Assembly (NCBI GenBank): GCA_021838065.1
Contig: JAKCEJ010000228.1
Location: 1-5,096, forward strand
From: Pseudomonadota bacterium
Lineage (GTDB): Bacteria; Pseudomonadota; Gammaproteobacteria; Steroidobacterales; Steroidobacteraceae
Direction of reading: 5' to 3'
DNA: 5,096 nt
Positions 1-4,645 of this stretch are shown here, in pieces. Position 1 is the first letter of the stretch, and each line of letters begins with the position of its first letter. Under the pieces are notes generated by a model, which had not been told where the DNA came from, did not search any database, and was given only the letters and a program-made list of their open reading frames with translations. The position numbers and the translations under genes were made by a program.

Positions 1-1056
1 AATCCGGCGGTGCTCGGCTCGGTCGCGGTCCGCGTCGCCAATGCGATCCGCAAGGTCCCCGGCATCGAGCCGGCTTCGGTCAACGACGGCGTGGTGCCGG
101 CCGGCGATGCGCTCAACATCCACGTCAACCCGGCGGCGGCAGCCATGGAGGGGCTGACCGTGGCGGACGTGGAGAATCAGGTCTATCACTACCTGCATGG
201 CGCGGTGGTGACCCGCTTCCTCGGCACCGTGCAGGACATCGGCGTGCGGCTGTGGCTGAGCCCGCCTGAGCGGCGCATCTATCGCAGCCAGCTCGGCGAC
301 CTGCCGATCCGCGCGGCCAACGGCAGGGTGCTGCGGCTCGCGACCGTCGCGAAGGTGCAGTTCGTGGCCGGCCAGCCGCAGCTCACCCGCGACAATCTCG
401 CGCAGATGGTGGCGGTGACCGCGCAGACCAGCGGCGGCTACGCCCTGAGTACGACCATCTCCGGCGTCGAGGCGGTGCTCGCCAAGCCGGGGCTGCTGCC
501 CCCGGGGGTGATGTACACCTTGGGCGGTCAGTACAAGCAGGAGCAGCTCGCCGTGCACGGCATGATCCGCGTGTTCGGCGCAGCGATCGCGGCGGAGCTC
601 ATTTTGCTGCTGTTCCTCTACGAGCGGTTCGTGATTCCGGTCGTCATCATGCTGAGCTCGCTCATCTCCACCGGCGCGGTGTTCATCGGACTGTGGGTGA
701 CGAGGGTCGAGCTCAACATCACCGCCATGATGGGCATGGTGATGATCGTCGGCATCTCGACGGAGATGGCGATCTTCTACGTCTCGGAATACCAGATGCT
801 CTCGAAGAGCCTGCCGCGCCGTCAGGCGCTCTACGATGCGGCGCTGAATCGGCTGCGGCCGATCACCATGAGCACGCTGGCGATGATCCTGGCGCTGGTG
901 CCGCTCGGCGCGGCGATCAGCGGCTCGGGCGATCAGATGCTCCAGCCGCTCGCCATCGCGATCATCGCCGGCGCCGTGGTGCAGCTGCCGCTGGTGCTGG
1001 TGGTGATGCCCGTGGTCCTGTGGCTCGCCGAGCGCTTCGAGCGCGCGCCGGCCTGA
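1..1056 (+). CDS. RND efflux transporter permease subunit, C-terminal part (5' truncated by window edge)
   Basis: Inner-membrane, proton-driven pump subunit of a tripartite RND efflux system. The frame is open from base 1, so the start lies outside the window and only the last 351 residues are visible. Partial residues 1 to about 185 are the second periplasmic (porter/docking) half, with VPGIEPASVN, LTVADVENQV and PGVMYTLGGQYKQEQ typical of RND permeases. Five hydrophobic segments follow at about 190-210, 211-231, 239-262, 287-305 and 316-341, matching TM8-TM12, with the RLRPITMSTLA signature opening TM11. TM10 reads GISTEMAIFYVSE, with Glu255 where AcrB has Lys940 and CusA has Glu939. TM11 has Ile288 where CusA has Lys984. 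The substrate class (drug versus metal) cannot be decided. It is followed after 10 bp by a convergent gene, so it ends its operon. Family assignment is firm; subfamily is not. Confidence 0.93.
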   Translation, partial: NPAVLGSVAVRVANAIRKVPGIEPASVNDGVVPAGDALNIHVNPAAAAMEGLTVADVENQVYHYLHGAVVTRFLGTVQDIGVRLWLSPPERRIYRSQLGDLPIRAANGRVLRLATVAKVQFVAGQPQLTRDNLAQMVAVTAQTSGGYALSTTISGVEAVLAKPGLLPPGVMYTLGGQYKQEQLAVHGMIRVFGAAIAAELILLLFLYERFVIPVVIMLSSLISTGAVFIGLWVTRVELNITAMMGMVMIVGISTEMAIFYVSEYQMLSKSLPRRQALYDAALNRLRPITMSTLAMILALVPLGAAISGSGDQMLQPLAIAIIAGAVVQLPLVLVVMPVVLWLAERFERAPA

Positions 1057-1070
1057 GTCGAGCGGCTCAG
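1053..1070. terminator. Hairpin spanning both stop codons of a convergent gene pair (possible bidirectional terminator)
   Basis: CTGAG (1053-1057) pairs with CTCAG (1066-1070). The stem extends inward by a T-G wobble and a C-G pair to a GAGC tetraloop. The left arm contains the TGA of the RND gene and the right arm the TCA (reverse TGA) of the hydrolase gene. No T-tract follows on either strand, so this is not a canonical intrinsic terminator. A terminator or anti-readthrough role is inferred from position only. Confidence 0.3.
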
Positions 1071-1945
1071 CGCAGCGCGAGCCACCGATCGCCGCGGCGC
1101 CGCGCGCGCCCGTCCGCTTCGAGCTTCAGCAGGTGTGCAAGCAGCGAGCGCGCGGCGAGCGCGTGCAGCATCTGCGGTACGTCGTCGTAAGCACGCTCGA
1201 GGAGCGTGTCAATTGCCGCCGGCTCCTGCGTGCTCAGGGCCGCGTACACCCGTAACTCGCGGCTCAAGCGGTGGGCGATGAGGGCGCACAATGCCTCGTG
1301 CGGGTGGGGAATGATCGTGCCGTGGCCGGGAGCGAGCGCCGCGAGGTCCTCGGTGAGCAGCCGCCGCAGCGAGGTGAGATAGGCGCTCATGTCGCCGTCG
1401 GGCGGATCAATCACGACGGTCGAGCCCTGGATGATGTGATCCCCGGTGAACAGCAGCCGCTCGGACTCGAGCAGATAGCAAAGATGGTTGGAGGCGTGGC
1501 CCGGCGTGTGATACACGCGCAGCGTGGTGTGCGCCCCAAGCTGCAGCGTATCCCCATCGGACAGCTCACGGTCGGGCACGAATGTGCTGTCCTGGCCCCG
1601 GGGGTGCTCGCTTACGCGCCCCAGAAGCTGCGCGCCCGTGAGCCGCCGCAGCACCGCGGCGCCCGGGGAGTGATCCGGATGCGTGTGGGTGACCAGGATG
1701 TGACGGATCGGTCCGGGTGCGGCGCTCTGCAGGGCGCCGAGGTGAGCCGGGTCGGCCGGTCCCGGATCGATCAGCGCCCACTGATCCGCCTCGCCCACGA
1801 AATAACTGTTCGTTCCCGGACCGGTCATCAGCCCGGCATTGGCGCAGGTCAATCGCCACAGGCGCTCCGAGAGTCGCACGGCGACCCCGGGCCGTACCGG
1901 AATGTCCTGCGGTTCGCCTAAGCGCCTGAGGCTCTCGTGACGCAT
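1067..1945 (-). CDS. LACTB2-like metallo-beta-lactamase-fold hydrolase with C-terminal winged-helix domain
   Basis: A 292-residue protein, probably cytosolic as no signal peptide is seen. The MBL domain covers about residues 20-215. It carries PGTNSYFVG (43-51), the metal motif THTHPDH (His87, His89, Asp91, His92), TPGH (His150), the bridging Asp169 in FTGDH, and His208 in APGHG. All expected ligands for a two-metal site are present. About 220-292 is a helical tail containing HRLSREL and HLLKLEADGRARR, matching the winged-helix extension of human LACTB2 and its bacterial relatives. LACTB2 is a ribonuclease, but the substrates of bacterial homologues are mostly unknown; glyoxalase-II-like or other thioester hydrolysis is possible. 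The ATG at 1945 gives the family's usual length of about 290, though no clear Shine-Dalgarno sequence precedes it. It is divergent from the dioxygenase gene. Confidence 0.88.
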   Translation of the reverse strand: MRHESLRRLGEPQDIPVRPGVAVRLSERLWRLTCANAGLMTGPGTNSYFVGEADQWALIDPGPADPAHLGALQSAAPGPIRHILVTHTHPDHSPGAAVLRRLTGAQLLGRVSEHPRGQDSTFVPDRELSDGDTLQLGAHTTLRVYHTPGHASNHLCYLLESERLLFTGDHIIQGSTVVIDPPDGDMSAYLTSLRRLLTEDLAALAPGHGTIIPHPHEALCALIAHRLSRELRVYAALSTQEPAAIDTLLERAYDDVPQMLHALAARSLLAHLLKLEADGRARRRGDRWLALR

Positions 1946-1954
1946 CGCGGCTGG

Positions 1955-1964
1955 ATGCTAGCAT
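1955..1964. promoter_or_regulatory. Perfect 10-bp palindrome in the divergent intergenic gap
   Basis: ATGCTAGCAT is exactly self-complementary and lies between the hydrolase start (1945) and the preferred dioxygenase start (1993). It could be an operator half-site pair for a regulator of both genes. It is short enough to arise by chance, and neither flank has a convincing -35/-10 pair, so function is conjecture. Confidence 0.2.
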
Positions 1965-1982
1965 GAGCGGGGCGTATCAGGC

Positions 1983-1990
1983 GGAGCGGG
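1983..1990 (+). promoter_or_regulatory. Shine-Dalgarno sequence choosing the dioxygenase start
   Basis: GGAGCGGG ends two bases before the ATG at 1993, with GGAG six bases from it. The upstream in-frame ATG at 1963 has no comparable purine run and lies partly inside the palindrome at 1955-1964, so 1993 is the better start. Confidence 0.55.
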
Positions 1991-1992
1991 CC

Positions 1993-2808
1993 ATGACGAA
2001 TCTTGCGCGGCAGCCGACGGTGTATCTCACGCACGGCGGCGGCCCGTGCTTCTGGATGGAATTCCCCGAGCCCATCGGAGCGCATGCCTACGACGGATTG
2101 CGCGCCTATCTCGCCGGCCTGCTGGCGAGCCTGCCGGCGCCGCCGCGCGCCATTGTGATGGTCTCGGCGCATTGGGAAGAGGCCGTGCCGACGGTGAGCA
2201 CCGCGCCGGCCCCGCCGATGCTGTTCGATTACTACGGCTTCCCGCCGCACACCTATCGGCTGGAGTATCCGGCCCCCGGCGCACCGCAGCTCGCCGAGCG
2301 CGTGCGCGGCCTGCTCGAGGCGGCTGGCATCGCGGCGGCCGCCAACGCCGAGCGCGGCTTCGATCATGGCGTGTTCGTGCCCATGCTCATCATCGATCCC
2401 CCGGCGCGCATCCCGGTGCTCATGCTCTCGCTCGCGGCCGATCTGGATCCTGCGCGTCATCTGGCCATCGGCGCGGCGCTCTCGCCGCTGCGCGACGAGC
2501 AGGTGCTGCTCATCGGCAGCGGCAGCAGCTACCACAACCTGCGCCGGGTGTTCGATGGCGCAGAGGACGGTTCGGGTGCCTTCGACGAATGGCTGAATGC
2601 GACGGTTGCGACGGCCGATGCGGCCGAACGCCGCTCGCGGCTCATCGACTGGCATTCCGCGCCGAACGCGCGCGCCTGTCATCCACGTGCCGAGCACCTT
2701 ATTCCGCTGATGGTCGCCGCGGGAGCGGCCGGGGAGGACCCGGGCCGCGCCACGTTCCGCGGCCGCATCGGCGGGAAGGTCTATTCCTGCTTCAGCTTCG
2801 GGAGCTGA
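1993..2808 (+). CDS. YgiD/DODA-type extradiol ring-cleavage dioxygenase family protein (class III, LigB fold)
   Basis: A 271-residue cytosolic protein, the usual length for the YgiD/4,5-DOPA dioxygenase family, whose members open catechol-type rings using a His-bound metal. The hallmark residues are present: THGGGPCFW near the N terminus (His14), VSAHWEE (His60), FDHGVFVPM (His125), GSGSSYHNL (His181), and a C-terminal CHPRAEHLIPLMVAAGA (His230, His235). His14 and His60, with a C-terminal His, correspond to the metal ligands; His125 fits the catalytic histidine. The natural substrate in bacteria is generally unknown, and no aromatic degradation genes lie nearby, so calling it a true aromatic catabolic enzyme would be speculative. 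Start 1993 is chosen by its Shine-Dalgarno; the ATG at 1963 would add ten residues (MSGAYQAERA) without family support. It ends six bases from the convergent ene-reductase gene. Confidence 0.9.
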   Translation: MTNLARQPTVYLTHGGGPCFWMEFPEPIGAHAYDGLRAYLAGLLASLPAPPRAIVMVSAHWEEAVPTVSTAPAPPMLFDYYGFPPHTYRLEYPAPGAPQLAERVRGLLEAAGIAAAANAERGFDHGVFVPMLIIDPPARIPVLMLSLAADLDPARHLAIGAALSPLRDEQVLLIGSGSSYHNLRRVFDGAEDGSGAFDEWLNATVATADAAERRSRLIDWHSAPNARACHPRAEHLIPLMVAAGAAGEDPGRATFRGRIGGKVYSCFSFGS

Positions 2809-2809
2809 G
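2791..2809. terminator. Hairpin over the dioxygenase stop codon at a convergent junction
   Basis: TCAGCT (2792-2797) pairs exactly with AGCTGA (2803-2808) around a five-base TCGGG loop, and an outer T-G wobble adds one pair. The right arm contains the TGA stop. No T-run follows in either direction. It could end or protect the 3' ends of the two converging transcripts; the evidence is structural only. Confidence 0.3.
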
Positions 2810-2814
2810 CGGGC

Positions 2815-3894
2815 TTACGCGCCGCGGCCTGCGGACTTGGCGGTTGCGAGCTCGGGATAATCGGTGTATCCGGTTGCACCGCCCGTATAGAAGAACTCCG
2901 GCCGCGGCTCGTTGAGGGGCGCTGCGGTTCGCAGGCGCTCGGGCAGATCCGGATTGGCGATGAACAGCCTGCCGAAGGCGGCCGCGTCGGCCTCGCCGCT
3001 CTCGAGCAGCCGCGTCGCGCTCTCGAGCGTGAGCTTCTCGTTCGCGATGTAGACCCCGCTGAACTCGCGCTTCAGCTGCGGGCCGATGCGCTCGCCCTCG
3101 AGATGCTCGCGCACGCAGAGGAACGCGATCCGGCGCCGGGACAGCTCGCGCACCACGTGGCCGAAGGTCGCGGCGCGGTCCGAGTCGCCCATGGAGTGGG
3201 CATCTCCCCGCGGGGCGAGGTGCACGCCGAGGCGTCCCGGTCCCCACACTTTGATCACCGCATCGGCCACCTCGAGCAGCAGCCGGGCCCGATTGGCGAT
3301 GGAGCCGCCGTAATCGTCCTCGCGCCGGTTGGTGCTGTCCTGCAGGAACTGATCGAGCAGATAGCCGTTGGCCCCGTGCAGCTCCACCCCGTCGAAGCCG
3401 GCGCGCACGGCATTCTCGGCGCCGCGGGCAAATGCGGCGATGACATCCGGGAGCTCCTCCCGCGTGAGCGCACGCGGGACCACGTACGGGGCCTTCGGCC
3501 GCACGCGACTGACGTGACCCTCGGGCGCGATGGCGCTCGGAGCGAGCGGCAATTGACCGCCGAGAAACAGCGGATGCGACACCCGGCCGACGTGCCAGAG
3601 CTGCAGGAACATCCGTCCGCCCTCGGCGTGCACCGCGCTTGTGACCTGCCGCCATCCCTCGACCTGCTCGTCCGACCAGATCCCCGGGGTGTCGGCGTAG
3701 CCGATGCCCATGGGCGTCACCACAGTGGCCTCCGAAATGATGAGCCCCGCAGTGGCGCGCTGGCGGTAGTACTCGCACATCAGCGCGTTGGGCACGCGCC
3801 CGGCGCCGGCGCGGCTGCGCGTCAGGGGCGCCATGACGATGCGGTTGGGCAGGCGCAGCTCGCCAAGCTGGATCGGGTCGAACAGTCCGGGCAT
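2815..3894 (-). CDS. Old Yellow Enzyme-family ene-reductase (NemA-like, FMN-dependent)
   Basis: A 359-residue TIM-barrel flavoprotein that reduces activated C=C bonds of enals, enones, maleimides or nitro compounds with NAD(P)H. It opens with the family N terminus MPGLFDPIQLGELRLPNRIV; the upstream ATG at 3963 would add 23 atypical residues and overlap the preceding gene. Visible active-site and FMN residues are Thr25 (MAPLTRSRA), Gln98 (LQLWHVGR), the substrate pair His173/Asn176 and Tyr178 in HGANGYLLDQF, and Arg309 in the phosphate-binding AFGRLFIANPDLP. REDDYGGS (191-198) is also typical. His225 (GVHLAPRGD) stands where PETN reductase has FMN-contacting Arg233. It follows the ArsR-type repressor on the same strand with a gap of about 49 bases, so co-transcription and regulation by it are likely. 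Cytosolic; a role in electrophile detoxification is inferred. Confidence 0.94.
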   Translation of the reverse strand: MPGLFDPIQLGELRLPNRIVMAPLTRSRAGAGRVPNALMCEYYRQRATAGLIISEATVVTPMGIGYADTPGIWSDEQVEGWRQVTSAVHAEGGRMFLQLWHVGRVSHPLFLGGQLPLAPSAIAPEGHVSRVRPKAPYVVPRALTREELPDVIAAFARGAENAVRAGFDGVELHGANGYLLDQFLQDSTNRREDDYGGSIANRARLLLEVADAVIKVWGPGRLGVHLAPRGDAHSMGDSDRAATFGHVVRELSRRRIAFLCVREHLEGERIGPQLKREFSGVYIANEKLTLESATRLLESGEADAAAFGRLFIANPDLPERLRTAAPLNEPRPEFFYTGGATGYTDYPELATAKSAGRGA

Positions 3895-3943
3895 GGGGTT
3901 TGTACGCAGTCGCGGTGGAAACCGCGTATTGAAGCACGAGGGG

Positions 3944-4306
3944 TCAGAGGCCGCAAAATTCATCGTGGAGCACCCCGAGTAGGCGCGTGACGATGCCGGG
4001 GGCGAGCGAGTAGTAGACCGTTTGCGACTGGCGTTCGGTGCGCACCATTCCCGCCTTGCGCAGCACCGCGAGGTGCTGCGAGAGGGCGGACTGGCTGAGC
4101 GTGACCCGCTCGTTCAACTGGCCGACCGACAGCGGCCGAGGCACCAGATGGCACAGGATCATCAGACGCTGCTCGTTGCCGAGCGCCCGCAGCACGTCGG
4201 CGGCCTCGCCGCAGTGCGGCTTCATGTCGCGTGCCGCGTGCGCAAGCGCACCGCCGCGCAGCTGAGCGCCGCGGCTCCTGGGTGCGGATGGCGCACGGGT
4301 TCGCAT
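3944..4306 (-). CDS. ArsR-family winged-helix repressor, BigR/SqrR/YgaV-like (putative persulfide sensor)
   Basis: A DNA-binding repressor of about 120 residues; numbering here counts from the GTG at 4309. The core begins at EAADVLRALGNEQRLMILCHL (34 onward, Cys53). The helix-turn-helix follows (LSVGQLNERVTLSQSALSQHLAVLRKAGMV, about 60-89), then the beta wing (TERQSQTVYYSL) and a last helix ending HDEFCGL (Cys119). Cys53 and Cys119 are 66 residues apart and sit in the same contexts as Cys42/Cys108 of BigR, the pair that forms a di- or polysulfide bridge and releases DNA. The metal-site ELCVCDL motif of ArsR/SmtB sensors is absent. Possible starts are GTG 4309, ATG 4306 and ATG 4225; the upstream ones retain a first helix, but none has a clear Shine-Dalgarno. 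An extra Cys33 is present. It is divergent from a YgaP-like gene and upstream of the ene-reductase, so it probably controls both directions. Confidence 0.9.
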   Translation of the reverse strand: MRTRAPSAPRSRGAQLRGGALAHAARDMKPHCGEAADVLRALGNEQRLMILCHLVPRPLSVGQLNERVTLSQSALSQHLAVLRKAGMVRTERQSQTVYYSLAPGIVTRLLGVLHDEFCGL

Positions 4307-4345
4307 CACCCCGAAAGTGTAAGCCAGTCATGCGAAAATCGCCAC

Positions 4346-4373
4346 TTGCTAAATTAGCTAGTACTAATATAAT
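4346..4373 (+). promoter_or_regulatory. Sigma70-like promoter of the DUF2892-adaptor operon
   Basis: The -35 box TTGCTA (4346-4351, four of six consensus bases) and a perfect -10 box TATAAT (4368-4373) are separated by 16 bases. They lie in a sharp AT-rich island within GC-rich surroundings. The predicted transcription start near 4380 leaves a leader of about 48 bases before the ATG at 4428. This is the strongest promoter-like signal in the window. Confidence 0.7.
4350..4371. promoter_or_regulatory. AT-rich imperfect palindrome, candidate operator for the adjacent ArsR-type repressor
   Basis: TAAATTAG (4350-4357) and CTAATATA (4364-4371) are inverted copies matching at seven of eight positions around a six-base spacer CTAGTA; the inner ATTAG/CTAAT arms are exact. 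It covers the spacer and most of the -10 box of the rightward promoter, so a bound dimer would block RNA polymerase. On the other strand TATATT (4371-4366) resembles a -10 box for the repressor gene, without a clear -35, so autoregulation from the same site is plausible. Binding by this repressor is inferred from position and symmetry. Confidence 0.55.
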
Positions 4374-4413
4374 GCCCGCCGCGCTCGGTAGCGCGCCGTC
4401 CTGCGGCGGCATT
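4371..4413. repeat. Inverted repeat just downstream of the promoter, with an inner hairpin
   Basis: AATGCC-C-GCCGC (4371-4382) is complementary to GCGGCGGCATT (4403-4413) over 11 pairs with one bulged C. Nested inside, CGCGCT (4380-4385) pairs exactly with AGCGCG (4390-4395) around a CGGT loop. If transcription begins near 4380, only the inner hairpin would exist in RNA, right at the 5' end of the leader and upstream of the Shine-Dalgarno. GC-rich DNA makes such pairing fairly easy to find by chance. Confidence 0.35.
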
Positions 4414-4416
4414 TAC

Positions 4417-4422
4417 GGGAGA
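4417..4422 (+). promoter_or_regulatory. Shine-Dalgarno sequence for the DUF2892 gene
   Basis: GGGAGA ends five bases before the ATG at 4428, a good fit to the anti-Shine-Dalgarno sequence and spacing. It fixes the start of this very short gene. Confidence 0.7.
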
Positions 4423-4427
4423 ATGTC

Positions 4428-4628
4428 ATGTCAATCGATCGGCTCGTCTTCGCCTTCGCGGGCAGTTTCATATTGATCGGTGTGCTGCTGAGCGCTCTCG
4501 CGAGCCCCTGGTGGCTGCTCGTGCCCGCGTTCGTCGGCGCGAACATGCTCCAGTCGGCCTTCAGCGGTTTCTGTCCGCTCGCCAGGATCCTCAAGCGTTT
4601 CGGTGTCAAGCCCGGCGCAGCGTTCTGA
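4428..4628 (+). CDS. Small DUF2892 / YgaP-type transmembrane protein
   Basis: A 66-residue inner-membrane protein. Two hydrophobic helices lie at about residues 6-25 and 28-47, joined by a tight SPWW turn, followed by the family signature NMLQSAFSGFCPLARILKRFGV (39-60) with Cys49-Pro50. This is the membrane domain that in E. coli YgaP follows a rhodanese (sulfurtransferase) domain; here it stands alone with no rhodanese part. The start has a good Shine-Dalgarno sequence and a strong promoter upstream. It is the first gene of the rightward operon, 17 bases before the RND adaptor gene. The pairing with a YgaV/BigR-like divergent regulator mirrors ygaV-ygaP. Its molecular function is unknown; a role in sulfide or persulfide handling is inferred from relatives, and Cys49 is the obvious candidate reactive residue. 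Confidence 0.88.
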   Translation: MSIDRLVFAFAGSFILIGVLLSALASPWWLLVPAFVGANMLQSAFSGFCPLARILKRFGVKPGAAF

Positions 4629-4632
4629 GCGC

Positions 4633-4639
4633 AAGGGAG
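4633..4639 (+). promoter_or_regulatory. Shine-Dalgarno sequence for the RND adaptor gene
   Basis: AAGGGAG lies six bases before the ATG at 4646, in the 17-base gap after the DUF2892 stop. It supports that start and efficient translation from a shared transcript. Confidence 0.7.
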
Positions 4640-4645
4640 CGCGCG

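Noticed and set aside
10..12. GTG at position 10 as the start of the RND gene
   Set aside because: The frame is open to base 1 and the visible protein lacks the whole N-terminal half of an RND permease, so this is an internal Val codon.
1..1056. RND permease at the left edge as partner of the adaptor at the right edge
   Set aside because: They are 3.5 kb apart with four oppositely arranged genes between; each more likely has its own partner just outside the window.
1271..1921. Plus-strand open frame opposite the MBL-fold hydrolase
   Set aside because: The minus strand encodes a full set of metal ligands and the winged-helix tail; the plus frame has no motif.
1067..1945. Hydrolase as a persulfide dioxygenase (ETHE1/Blh) belonging to the BigR-like regulon
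   Set aside because: The C-terminal winged-helix tail and TPGHxxxH/HRxxRE layout match LACTB2-like proteins, and two unrelated genes separate it from the repressor.
1918..2697. Minus-strand open frame opposite the dioxygenase
   Set aside because: Arg- and His-rich shadow with no recognisable motif; the plus strand has all conserved histidines of the YgiD family.
2046..2915. Plus-strand open frame in a shifted frame through the dioxygenase
   Set aside because: Arg/Ala-rich shadow that continues past the real stop into the convergent gene; no family features.
2792..3937. Minus-strand open frame of 381 codons overlapping the ene-reductase in another frame
   Set aside because: The translation is Arg/Ala/Gly-rich with no domain motif, and it overlaps the true OYE frame almost entirely.
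3895..3963. Upstream ATG (3963) as start of the ene-reductase
   Set aside because: The added 23 residues do not resemble OYE N termini and would overlap the repressor's 3' end; MPGLFDPIQLG is the typical family start.
3103..3990. Long plus-strand open frame (295 codons) opposite the ene-reductase
   Set aside because: Composition is that of an antisense shadow in GC-rich DNA; the opposite strand carries a complete OYE with all active-site motifs.
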